64,000 bases of DNA from Candidatus Rhodoferax randersensis (GTDB lineage Bacteria; Pseudomonadota; Gammaproteobacteria; Burkholderiales; Burkholderiaceae_C). Below, piece by piece: positions 33,927 through 42,754 of the stretch (the stretch's first letter is position 1; the number at the start of each line of letters is the position of its first letter). Both the position numbers and the translations under genes were made by a program. Under the pieces are notes generated by a model. The model made no database searches, had not been told where the DNA came from, and saw only the letters and a program-made list of their open reading frames with translations. The stretch spans positions 186,001 through 250,000 of the forward strand of contig JADKEH010000006.1 in the NCBI GenBank assembly GCA_016718155.1, written 5' to 3'.

Positions 33927-35867
33927 ATGAAACCGATCATCACCTGCATGCTGGCCGGCCTGTTGGCATGCCTTTGCCTCACTGCCTCGGCCACAGTGCA
34001 GCCAGCCGAGCGCCGGACCACGCTCACGGCGTTCGCCAGCGAGGCCCAGCTCAGCGCCCTGTTCAAAAGCTGGCAGGAGCAGCAAAAACGCCGGGACGAG
34101 GCGCGGCGCGCGCAGCCCAGCGGGCAAGCAAGTGTGCCGATGGCCGACCAGAACGTCGCGGGCGTCGCGCCGCCTGCCCCGGCACCAGCCGCCGCCAAGG
34201 CCGAAGCCGGTGCCGCCAGTGAGTCCGTCACCAACACGCAAACCACTGGCGTGGACGAGGGCGGCATCGTCAAGCTGCACGGCAAGCACCTGGTGGTGCT
34301 GCGCCGCGGACGCTTGTTCACGGTGGCGCTGGGAGACGCCCAGTTGAAGCCGGTGGCCGCCATCGACGCGTTCGGGCCGGACAGCGCGCCGGGGCGAGCC
34401 TGGTACGACGAGATGCTGATCTGGGGCAACACCATTGTGGTGATCGGTTACAGCTACGCCGGCGGCGGCACCGAGCTTGGCTTGTTTGACATCGACCAGG
34501 ACGGCGGCCTGCGTTACCGCTCTACCTACCATTTGCGCTCCAACGACTACTACTCCTCGCGCAATTACGCCAGCCGCCTGATTGGCAGCCAGTTGATCTT
34601 CTATACACCGCTTTACCTCAACCCCCGCGCATCGGACCCGTTCGCCGCCTTTCCGGGCCTGCGCAAGTGGCGCGGCCCGGGACAAAGCGGCGAGTTCCGC
34701 CGTATCGCGCCAGCCACCCGCATCTACCGCACCGACGACGAGCTCGACCCCTGGGCCGGCCTGGCGCTGCACACCGTCACGGTTTGCGAGTTGGCCAGGC
34801 CCGAGATGGACTGTCAGGCCACCGCCGTACTGGGCCCGCCGGGGCGCGTGTTCTATGTCTCGGCCCAGTCGGTGTACGTCTGGACCAGCAACTGGCGCCG
34901 CGTCGCGGGCGAGAGTCGTACCGAGTCGGCGGTGTTTCGCATCCCGCTCAATGGCAGCGCGCCCTCGGCGCTGAAGACCAGTGGCAGCCCGATCGACCAG
35001 TTTTCCTTCCTGGAGAGCGAGGATGGTCATCTCAACGTGCTGTTGCGTGCCAATGGCCGAGGCGAGGCCATGTGGGCGGCCGAAAGCAGCCGTGGCGACG
35101 TCGCCCTACTGCGCGTGGCGTTGGAGAGTTTTGGCGACGGGCGGGACAGCGCGCCAGTCGAGCGATACCGCCGCCTGCCCGGCGTCACTGGCTACAGCGT
35201 GCAGAACCGCTTTGTCGGCCCCTATCTGCTGTATGGTTCGGGCGCGAGCTGGGGGCGCGCCCAGGACCGCAGCGAGACGTCTGTCCATGTCCTGCGCTGG
35301 GCCACACCCACGCCGACGCAGACCCTGGCGCTGTCGCACGGCGTGGACCGCATCGAAGCGCTGGGCCTGCACGCGCTGGTGGTCGGCGCCAACGCAGCGG
35401 ACCTGCATTTCACCAGCATCCGGCTTGACGACAGCGCCAGCACGGCCTTTCGCTATGTCAGGGCCGATGCGGCGCAAGGGGAGACGCGCAGCCATGGCTT
35501 CTTCTACAAGCCGCAGACTGCGCATGACGGTCTGTTGGGCCTGCCGGTACGCGCTGGCGGCCAGACCGGTGCGCGGCAATTGCGTGAGCCTTCAGCGGCC
35601 GTGGTGTTTTTGAAGAACAGCGGCCTCAAGCTGTCCGAGATGGGTGCGCTGGACGCCACGCCGGGCGCCAATCAGGACGACGCGTGCCGCGCCTCCTGCG
35701 TGGACTGGTATGGCAACTCGCGACCGCTGTTCATCGGCAGCCGGGTGTTCGCGCTGATGGGCTACGAGCTGGTCGAGGGCACCGTGGAGACTTTTGGCCG
35801 CGGCACACACATCCGTGAGACGCGCCGGGCCAGTTTTGCGCCCGGCTCGCAGCGGCTGGTGCGCTGA
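33927..35867 (+). CDS. Secreted beta-propeller domain protein
   Basis: 646 residues from ATG 33927. A signal peptide, MKPIITCMLAGLLACLCLTA, is followed by a charged, Ala/Pro-rich linker (QEQQKRRDEARR, APPAPAPAAAKAEAG). TNTQTTGVDEGGIVKLHGKHL then matches the start of the Pfam Beta_propel family (typically TNVQVxGVDEADIVK). Repeated blades follow, with VYVWTSNWRR, VFRIPLNGS and GYSVQNRFVGPYLL. Function is unknown; such proteins are exported and may bind ligands or proteins. Its stop overlaps the start of the DAHP synthase gene (TGATG at 35865-35869), an unusual coupling between an exported protein and a core biosynthetic enzyme. Confidence 0.8.
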   Translation: MKPIITCMLAGLLACLCLTASATVQPAERRTTLTAFASEAQLSALFKSWQEQQKRRDEARRAQPSGQASVPMADQNVAGVAPPAPAPAAAKAEAGAASESVTNTQTTGVDEGGIVKLHGKHLVVLRRGRLFTVALGDAQLKPVAAIDAFGPDSAPGRAWYDEMLIWGNTIVVIGYSYAGGGTELGLFDIDQDGGLRYRSTYHLRSNDYYSSRNYASRLIGSQLIFYTPLYLNPRASDPFAAFPGLRKWRGPGQSGEFRRIAPATRIYRTDDELDPWAGLALHTVTVCELARPEMDCQATAVLGPPGRVFYVSAQSVYVWTSNWRRVAGESRTESAVFRIPLNGSAPSALKTSGSPIDQFSFLESEDGHLNVLLRANGRGEAMWAAESSRGDVALLRVALESFGDGRDSAPVERYRRLPGVTGYSVQNRFVGPYLLYGSGASWGRAQDRSETSVHVLRWATPTPTQTLALSHGVDRIEALGLHALVVGANAADLHFTSIRLDDSASTAFRYVRADAAQGETRSHGFFYKPQTAHDGLLGLPVRAGGQTGARQLREPSAAVVFLKNSGLKLSEMGALDATPGANQDDACRASCVDWYGNSRPLFIGSRVFALMGYELVEGTVETFGRGTHIRETRRASFAPGSQRLVR

Positions 35868-36946
35868 TGGCAAACTCCCCACCCATGCCCAATACATCCG
35901 ATATCCGAATCCGCAGTGTTCGCCCGCTGATATCACCGGCGATTCTTGAAGACGAGCTGCCCCTTTCCGAAGTCGGCTCGTCCGCCATCCAGCGCGCCCG
36001 CCGGGAGGTGGCCAAGGTCATCATGGGCCAGGACGACCGGCTGCTGGTGGTGGTCGGCCCCTGCTCGGTGCATGACCCCGAGGCGGCACTGGCCTATGCC
36101 CACAAGCTCGCACCCTTGGCGCAGCGCCTGGCGCCGGACCTGTTGGTGGTGATGCGCGTCTATTTCGAGAAGCCGCGCACCGTGGTGGGCTGGAAGGGGT
36201 TGATCAACGACCCCGGACTCGACGGCAGTTTCCAGATCAACCGCGGGCTGCGTCTGGCGCGCAAGCTGTTGCTCGATGTCACGGCTCTGGGCCTGCCGAT
36301 TGCCACCGAATTTTTGGACACCACGCTGGGCCAGTACTACGCCGACCTGATTTCCTGGGGCGCCATCGGCGCGCGCACCACCGAGAGCCAGGTGCACCGC
36401 GAACTGGCCTCCGGGCTGTCGATGCCGGTGGGCTTCAAGAACCGCACCGACGGCGATGTGCAGGTGGCCGTGGACGCGATCCTGTCGGCGCAGCATCCGC
36501 ACTCCTTTCCGTCGCTCACCCACGAAGGCGCGCCGGCGGTGCTGACCACTTCGGGCAATGAACATGGGCATCTGGTGTTGCGTGGCGGCAGCCGCAGCGG
36601 CCCGAATTTTGATGCGACGCATGTTTCGGAGGCGGCCGCACTGCTTCGCAAGGTCGGCGCGCCCAGTGCCATCCTGGTCGACTGCAGCCACGCCAACAGC
36701 GGCAAGCGTTTTGACCAGCAGCCGCGCGTCGCGAGCAACGTGGCGCAGCAGATTGCAGCCGGACAACGCGCCATCATCGGCGTGATGCTGGAGAGCCATG
36801 TTGTAGCCGGTTCGCAAACCATGGTGCCGGGGCAGCCGCTGGTCTATGGGCAGAGCATCACCGATGGCTGCCTGGCGTTTGACGATACGGTGCCGGTGTT
36901 GGAGGAACTGGCAACGGCTGTGCGGCGGCGAGCCAGCCTTCGATAG
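35867..36946 (+). CDS. 3-Deoxy-7-phosphoheptulonate synthase (DAHP synthase, class I)
   Basis: 359 residues. It condenses phosphoenolpyruvate with erythrose 4-phosphate, the first step of the shikimate pathway. Class I AroF/AroG/AroH motifs are present: VVGPCSVHDPEAALAYA (metal-binding Cys), RVYFEKPRTVVGWKGLIND, ATEFLDTTLGQYYADLISWG, GARTTESQVHRELASGLSMP, GFKNRTDGD, LRGGSRSGPNFD and LVDCSHANSGK (metal ligands). Length is that of the E. coli isozymes (350-356). The feedback-inhibition type cannot be told safely. The start may be 35867 or the in-frame ATG at 35885. Confidence 0.94.
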   Translation: MANSPPMPNTSDIRIRSVRPLISPAILEDELPLSEVGSSAIQRARREVAKVIMGQDDRLLVVVGPCSVHDPEAALAYAHKLAPLAQRLAPDLLVVMRVYFEKPRTVVGWKGLINDPGLDGSFQINRGLRLARKLLLDVTALGLPIATEFLDTTLGQYYADLISWGAIGARTTESQVHRELASGLSMPVGFKNRTDGDVQVAVDAILSAQHPHSFPSLTHEGAPAVLTTSGNEHGHLVLRGGSRSGPNFDATHVSEAAALLRKVGAPSAILVDCSHANSGKRFDQQPRVASNVAQQIAAGQRAIIGVMLESHVVAGSQTMVPGQPLVYGQSITDGCLAFDDTVPVLEELATAVRRRASLR

Positions 36947-37050
36947 CGGGATACTGCCAGGCTGCGGCGGCAAGGGGGCATTGCGGGGTCACTGCCTGAT
37001 CCGTTACCCTAGCCAGATCGGACTACTCCACCGCAACATCGCCTCAGATC

Positions 37051-39030
37051 ATGCCCCTTCCCGGCAAGAATTCGCTCACCCCCGCCCTCATCTCGGTCCT
37101 GCTGGCCTGGACGCTTGGTCTTGCAGTGATGTGGACCCCGCTGTGGCATGCCATGGAGGTACCGGTGTTCGACGCGCTGACGGTGGCCACCGCGCCCAAA
37201 CGTTCGGTGTTGCCGATTGCCATTGTGGGGATCGACGAGGCGTCCTTTACCCAGCTTGGTAAACGCTGGCCCTGGTCGCGTGAGATGCATGCCCGGCTGA
37301 TCGACCGGTTGGTGCAAGGCGGCGCCAGTGTGATTGCATTTGACGTGGTTCTGTCCGAGCATGGCGAGGACGGGGGCGACCAGATGATGGCACAAGCGAT
37401 CGCGAGAGCCGGCAATGTGGTGCTGTCGGCCGACCATACCTACACCGAAACCGCCAACACGAAGCAATGGATTCGGGTCGATCCGATCATCGAGTTCACC
37501 TCGGCTGGCGCACTCAGCGGCTTGGCCACCACGCCGCTGGACCCGGATGATCGGGTGCGCACCTTTCCTCAGCATGACGATGCGTTCTGGAGGCAGGCGA
37601 TTCGCACTTTGATAAAGGCTCGACCCGGTAGCATGCCGGAGCCCTATGTGGCCCCTGACGCCATGTTGCGGCATTTGGGGCCGACCCACACCTTTCCCTA
37701 CTTTTCATACTACCAGGTGCTCAATGGCGACCCCAGCATTCCGGCGGATGCTTTTGTAGACCAGATGGTGCTGGTTGGGTTTGATCTGCGCACCAGTCCT
37801 GAGGCGGGCCGGCAACGGGATTTGTTTGCCACACCCTTCATTGGCACGTCGCGGCTGTACACGCCCGGCGTGGAGTTGCAAGCCACGTTGATCGAAAACG
37901 CCGTGATGGGTCAGGCAATCGAACCGGTTTCCCGCTGGCAAAACACGGCCTTGCTCACGCTGGTCTTGCTGCTCGCTTGGCCAGCATTGGTCTACTGGAG
38001 TCCGGTTCGCTCCGCCGTGTTGATCGGCGCCATCGGCGCTGCGGTCGTGGTCTTGTCGGCTTGGCTGTTCGTGTCGCACAACCTGTGGCTGACCACCACC
38101 ACGCCGGTGCTGTCCTTGGGTCTTACGTTCATCATCACCGGGACCGGTTCGTACTGGGTCGAGCGTCGCCGTGCCACGCAAATCCGCTCCGCTTTCGAGA
38201 AGTATGTTTCCAGTGACGTGGTGGGTGACATCGTCGCGCACCCGGAGCGTTTGACGCTAGGTGGCGAGCGGCGTGAGCTGACCCTGCTGTTCTCGGACTT
38301 GGCAGGATTCACGTCGATGTCCGAGAAGCTTTCGCCCGAAGCGGTGGCCGACGTCATCAACCTGTACCTCAACGAAGCCACCAAGATCATCATGAACCAT
38401 GGTGGCACGGTGGACAAGTTCATTGGCGACGCCGTCATGGCCTTCTGGGGCGCGCCGCTAGCCGACCCCCAGCATGCCCTGCACGGGACGCGCGCGGCCA
38501 TTGCCATGCAGCAGATGATGGACCGGCTTCAGCCCCAGTTCAAGGCCTTTGGCAGTGACGAACTCAAGCTGCGCATCGGCTTGCATTCCGGGCCGGCAGT
38601 GGTCGGCAACATGGGTTCGGATCTGCGTTTCACCTATACCGCCTTGGGCGATACCGTCAATCTGGCGGCGCGTCTGGAAGGGGTCAACAAGGCTTACGGC
38701 ACCAGGATTTTGCTGACCAGTGACACCGCATCGGCGTTGGCGCCCGGCGTCGGGTTGCGTCCGGTGGATCGGGTACGGGTCAAGGGCAAGGACATCCCGG
38801 TGGATATCTTCACGCCCTGCGACGATCCAGCCCTGATTGACGCCACCCAACAGGCGCTGAATGCCTACCACGCGCAGGATTGGCAGCTCGCCACCCAAGC
38901 CTGGGCCGCCGTTCGCAAACTGCAACCTGATGACACCGTCGCGGCAGTGTTTGAAGCCAGAATCGCGCAACTGAGCCAGTTGGTCAAGCAGGCCGACTGG
39001 GATGGCTCCGTGGCTTTGGACAAATTGTGA
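37051..39030 (+). CDS. CHASE2-domain adenylate/guanylate cyclase (class III)
   Basis: 659 residues. The N-terminus has a membrane helix followed by a large extracytoplasmic CHASE2 sensor (VFDALTVATAPKRSVLPIAI, IDEASFTQLGKRWPWSREMHA, LIDRLVQGGASVIAFDVVLSE). Two or three more helices follow (about residues 300-370). The C-terminal cyclase domain has LLFSDLAGFTSMSEKL (metal-binding Asp), GGTVDKFIGDAVMAFWG (the Lys of DKF selects ATP) and YTALGDTVNLAARLEGVN. Adenylate cyclase activity is therefore favoured. A short TPR-like tail ends the protein. It lies tail-to-tail with the FecR-TPR-barrel gene, with a REP-like element between them. Confidence 0.9.
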   Translation: MPLPGKNSLTPALISVLLAWTLGLAVMWTPLWHAMEVPVFDALTVATAPKRSVLPIAIVGIDEASFTQLGKRWPWSREMHARLIDRLVQGGASVIAFDVVLSEHGEDGGDQMMAQAIARAGNVVLSADHTYTETANTKQWIRVDPIIEFTSAGALSGLATTPLDPDDRVRTFPQHDDAFWRQAIRTLIKARPGSMPEPYVAPDAMLRHLGPTHTFPYFSYYQVLNGDPSIPADAFVDQMVLVGFDLRTSPEAGRQRDLFATPFIGTSRLYTPGVELQATLIENAVMGQAIEPVSRWQNTALLTLVLLLAWPALVYWSPVRSAVLIGAIGAAVVVLSAWLFVSHNLWLTTTTPVLSLGLTFIITGTGSYWVERRRATQIRSAFEKYVSSDVVGDIVAHPERLTLGGERRELTLLFSDLAGFTSMSEKLSPEAVADVINLYLNEATKIIMNHGGTVDKFIGDAVMAFWGAPLADPQHALHGTRAAIAMQQMMDRLQPQFKAFGSDELKLRIGLHSGPAVVGNMGSDLRFTYTALGDTVNLAARLEGVNKAYGTRILLTSDTASALAPGVGLRPVDRVRVKGKDIPVDIFTPCDDPALIDATQQALNAYHAQDWQLATQAWAAVRKLQPDDTVAAVFEARIAQLSQLVKQADWDGSVALDKL

Positions 39031-39078
39031 GACTTGCGGGACAGACCGGAGCGTAGCGACGCTCTGTCCCAAGCGGGG
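39031..39078 (-). repeat. REP-like hairpin element, copy D
   Basis: GACTTGCGGGACAGACCGG, then AGCGTAGCGACGCTCTGTCCC. This is the reverse complement of the copy A type, with a longer inner stem (GCGTAGCGACGC). It overlaps the end of the cyclase gene by at most its stop codon and may serve as a bidirectional terminator between convergent genes. Confidence 0.75.
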
Positions 39079-39121
39079 GGGTTTTGTGGAAAGAACCAAG
39101 GGGGGGTTGGGGGGGGGGGGG
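39074..39121. other. G-homopolymer-rich intergenic tract
   Basis: Three G runs (39074-39081, about 39100-39106 and 39109-39121) lie between convergent genes, just after the REP-like copy D. Like the tract at 27923, it may be miscalled or mis-assembled. Confidence 0.6.
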
Positions 39122-39144
39122 CCCGCAGCTCGGTCCTCAGCGGT

Positions 39145-42100
39145 CTAAAAGCGGTAGCTGTAGCGCGCCACAAGGTGCGGATCAGGCTGGATGCCGGCTT
39201 GTTTTCGCGTCAAAAGGTTGTCCAGAATGGCTTGCAGGCTGTGGTGTTTGCTTGCGCTTTCCCAGTAGCCGGTCAACCCAAAGGCCCAACCCGCTGAGAC
39301 CGGCTCCTGGTTGGCGTCATCGCGGAAACGCGCGCTGCGGAAGGTAGCACTGGTGCCTAGCAACCACCCTCCATTCAGCGCCCATTGGCTGGTGAGCTGG
39401 GCGTAGTGGCGCGGGATGTAGGGGATCTTCAGTCCCTCATTGGAGCCTTGCTGGCGCGCGTGGCGCCCGAGGTAACGCACGGCGACGGTCTGGCTGCGCC
39501 CCATTAAATGGTTGACCGCGAACCCGAATGAGTCAATCGCGCCGCGCTGGAAACTAGGCGTTTTTTCCAGATCGCTGCTCGCCATGAACATTTCGGTGCG
39601 GTTGCGCATGTGTTCCAGCTGAGAAAGGTCAAAATCCTCCAGCAGGGACGGGGATGTGCTGCGCGAGTTGTCAACACGCTCGTGGTCGGTGAACACTTGG
39701 ACGAAACTGTGGCGCCCCACTTCCCCGTCAAACTGAAGGCGTGTTCGTTGGTACAAACCAGTTGCCGTGACGAGGCGGTCATTGATTGCAATGCCGACTG
39801 TGTCGATCGGACTTAAGCTTCCGGTTGCACTGGGCCGACGCCACTTCTGGCTGACCAGACGCAACGATTGCAGTGGCTCCAGCTGCCAACGCAAGCCCAG
39901 GCGTGGATTGACTTCGGCGTATTTGATTGTATTGACGTCGTTTTGCTGCCTCACTATGTTCACCGGCTCAGTCATTAGTGCCAGCAAGCTGAAGTCCGTG
40001 GTGGCAACAGTGCCGCGCTGGTAGAAGAGGTCAAGCTGTGTTTCGAGTTTGCTTGGTGACTGGTACTTCACAGAAAAGTAGTGATCCGTGGATCGAATTG
40101 CGACGTTCTGGGCCCCGACGAGGGCGATCAGCGTGGCTCCGCTTGTGAACGTGTTTGCCACGCCAACAGTCTGTTCACTTTTGGCGCTTTCCAAGCCCCA
40201 ACTCCAAAGCGAGCCACCAGCGGAGAGTGCGTGGCGAAACTGGATATCCTGTTTTCTTGTTTCGACCGCGAGTCCGTCGAGTTGTCCTTTGGGTCCGATG
40301 TTGGTGGTGTTTAGACCAACGTTGAGTTTGTCGGCTAGGTCTTGCGATTCAATATCACCCGACATAAAAAGGGTTTGACGGCCGGTGCCGCCCTTGAGCC
40401 AGAGCTGGTTATCGGGCGCAAACTTGAAATTGACACCGACATCCAGACGCCGATCTGTGAAACGCAACGGAATGTTCGTCAGACTGGGGATATTGAGCGT
40501 CATGTTCAGCTTGGCATTGGTTGCAAGGCCAAATAGCCCGATGTCATACCGGGGTTTTGAGCCCAATCCGAGCGCGAAGTTGGTAATACGCCCCGCGCTG
40601 GTGTCCTCCCGCGAATCGGACGTTCCAAGGTCAGCAGCAAGGTGGTATGCAACGGGAAATGGGGTGCTGACGAGGCCGTTTAGCGCGCCGGTGAAACCGT
40701 AAAGCTGCGAATCGTCCCGATCCACGATCGTGTCAACCTTCCCATAGTGCCCCGGCGCGCCGACCAAGGTCGACTGCCGGTTGGAGGCGCCAAACGCGGT
40801 GGGCTCGGTCAGAAAGCCCTTGAACAATTCGGAGTTCTTGTTGAACTCGCCGGTTTGACGGTCGGCCAAGAACAGATGGCTGCCGCCCCAGTAGGGCGAA
40901 TAGGCCAGCCCCGCGTAGTAGCCGGCCCACTCTTCCATGCCAAAGTTGGCCAAGGAGGTGCCCAGGTTGGCACTGCCTTTTTGGTCGCTGGCCAACTGGT
41001 TGAGCGACTTCAGGTAGGGCAGGTTGGCCTGCGCGCGGCGTGCTGACTGCACTGCTTCGCCTAACTGTAGGCCGTCTTCGTGCACCACGCTTTCGATCAG
41101 GTGCGGGGCCGGGTCGCGTGGGTCAAGCTGTGCCGCGCGTTCAAATGCCTCGATAGCACGCTGGCGCTCGCCCAACTGGTAAAACGCAATGCCGCTGTAG
41201 ACCCAAGCGCGTGCATAACGCGGCTCGATCAGGCCCGCTTTCATAAAGTTGTTCAGTGCCTCGCGGGCCTGGCCCGTTTGCAACTGGCTGATACCTAGGG
41301 CGGTGAGTGCCACATAGTTGGCAGGTTCTCTGGCCAGCAACTCGTCCAGCAGTCGGTTCGCGGTTGCTGTGTTGCCGGCCAGTGTCTCGGTGGCGGCCAA
41401 TTCGGCGCTGGCCTTGGACAGGGTCGGATCGTGGCTGAGTGCCTGACCCAGCAGCTCTCGCGCGGCACGGGTGTTTTCGCGCTCGGACTCAATTAAGCCC
41501 AATCCAAACCAGGCCTGCGCTTGTTTGGGCTGCGCCAAAACGACCTTTGATAACGCTTGCCGCGCCTCATTTGCCTGACCTTGCACAATGGCCAGCTCGC
41601 CCTGCGCCAGCAGCAGCCCTTCGTGCTGCGGGAAGTGTGTCAATGCGGTTGAGATCAAGGTCTGCGCGACGTCGGCCTGGTCATTACGCGCCAACGCTGC
41701 GGCCAGCAGCGCCGTCACGCGGGGATCGCCCTTGCCACCATCGGCATGGCGCGACAACGCATCGATGGCGCGCTGAACCTCACCCTGGTGCAGCAGCAAG
41801 TCCGCCAACAGCACCGCCGCCAGCGGGTCTTGGCTGGACAGGGCGGCGAGCGTGGTCGCGGCACCAGCGTAGTCACCCGCTTGAATGCTGTCGACCGGCA
41901 CTGCAAAGCGCGCGACATCGGTGCCCAGCCAGCGTGGCGGATCGGGTTTCCAGGACGACACCCATTGCACGCGGCTCAGTGGTTGCACCAACAAAAGCTT
42001 GGTCGGCGCTTTACCAACCTCGGCCACGGCAGCTTCGCCTTTGCCCACTGAAATGGCACCCAACTCGTTTGCCATTTCAACCGTACCCGATAGCACGACC

Positions 42101-42612
42101 AATTGCGTTTGGCCGTTGGGAAGAATTTCCACTTCCCAATCGGTGCCCCGAACCGACATCGTGGCCGAGGCGGTTTCCATGGTCAGCTTCGGTTTGGGCG
42201 CGGCGCCGTCGGTCGAGGCGGTTTGCGGCCGTGCCTGGCTCCATGCCCGGCCAGAGTTGAGGCGTACCGCCGTGGCAGCGGCATCCAAGCTGGACTTGAT
42301 TTGAAGCTGGCTGTTTTGGTTGAGTCGGATCTGGGTCCGGTCGGCCATCAGCAGGCCCATTTGGCTGTTGGCCAGGGTGCGCACGAAAGCACCCGGACCG
42401 GCCGTTTGGTTAACTGCTGCTGGCACCCACGCCGCCTCGGGGGCGTCACGCCGGTCACCACGGCCTTCCAGCATGACGATCTGGGCCCGTGTTGCCTGGG
42501 CCAGCGCTGGCGCATGGCCCACCAGTGACGCCAGGGTCAGCAGTGTCGCGAACACTGGGCCGCATGCGTATATGGCGTGTGAAGAGGGAGAGCGTAGCGG
42601 GCGGGTGTTCAT
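39145..42612 (-). CDS. FecR-TPR-outer-membrane beta-barrel fusion protein
   Basis: 1155 residues. An N-terminal signal peptide (about residues 1-39, ending APALAQA) is followed by a FecR domain (QTAGPGAFVRTLANSQMGLL, RLNQNSQLQI, TASATMSVRGTDWEVEI, QLVVLSGTVEM). TPR repeats occupy about residues 240-500 (FGLGLIESERENTRAARELL, GIAFYQLGERQRAIEAFERA). From about residue 560 to the end it is rich in alternating beta-strand patterns (LADLGTSDSRED, RFTDRRLDVGVNFKF, ARYSYRF). The last residue is Phe, typical of outer-membrane barrels. It would therefore sit in the outer membrane with a large periplasmic part. It is divergent from the first RTX gene and convergent with the CHASE2 cyclase. Function is unknown; an envelope sensor or export platform is speculative. 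Confidence 0.85.
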   Translation of the reverse strand: MNTRPLRSPSSHAIYACGPVFATLLTLASLVGHAPALAQATRAQIVMLEGRGDRRDAPEAAWVPAAVNQTAGPGAFVRTLANSQMGLLMADRTQIRLNQNSQLQIKSSLDAAATAVRLNSGRAWSQARPQTASTDGAAPKPKLTMETASATMSVRGTDWEVEILPNGQTQLVVLSGTVEMANELGAISVGKGEAAVAEVGKAPTKLLLVQPLSRVQWVSSWKPDPPRWLGTDVARFAVPVDSIQAGDYAGAATTLAALSSQDPLAAVLLADLLLHQGEVQRAIDALSRHADGGKGDPRVTALLAAALARNDQADVAQTLISTALTHFPQHEGLLLAQGELAIVQGQANEARQALSKVVLAQPKQAQAWFGLGLIESERENTRAARELLGQALSHDPTLSKASAELAATETLAGNTATANRLLDELLAREPANYVALTALGISQLQTGQAREALNNFMKAGLIEPRYARAWVYSGIAFYQLGERQRAIEAFERAAQLDPRDPAPHLIESVVHEDGLQLGEAVQSARRAQANLPYLKSLNQLASDQKGSANLGTSLANFGMEEWAGYYAGLAYSPYWGGSHLFLADRQTGEFNKNSELFKGFLTEPTAFGASNRQSTLVGAPGHYGKVDTIVDRDDSQLYGFTGALNGLVSTPFPVAYHLAADLGTSDSREDTSAGRITNFALGLGSKPRYDIGLFGLATNAKLNMTLNIPSLTNIPLRFTDRRLDVGVNFKFAPDNQLWLKGGTGRQTLFMSGDIESQDLADKLNVGLNTTNIGPKGQLDGLAVETRKQDIQFRHALSAGGSLWSWGLESAKSEQTVGVANTFTSGATLIALVGAQNVAIRSTDHYFSVKYQSPSKLETQLDLFYQRGTVATTDFSLLALMTEPVNIVRQQNDVNTIKYAEVNPRLGLRWQLEPLQSLRLVSQKWRRPSATGSLSPIDTVGIAINDRLVTATGLYQRTRLQFDGEVGRHSFVQVFTDHERVDNSRSTSPSLLEDFDLSQLEHMRNRTEMFMASSDLEKTPSFQRGAIDSFGFAVNHLMGRSQTVAVRYLGRHARQQGSNEGLKIPYIPRHYAQLTSQWALNGGWLLGTSATFRSARFRDDANQEPVSAGWAFGLTGYWESASKHHSLQAILDNLLTRKQAGIQPDPHLVARYSYRF

Positions 42613-42754
42613 TGCGCAAGCCTCAGGAATCCGAGCGGTTTAGCCCGTTCGGCTGTCGGAAATGATCGTCACGGAGTATATTGCGAGCGTCTCTTCAAGC
42701 GTCAATTTGGTCGAAATCCGGTGTGACGTTTGACCGGTTTATTGGAACATTGCC

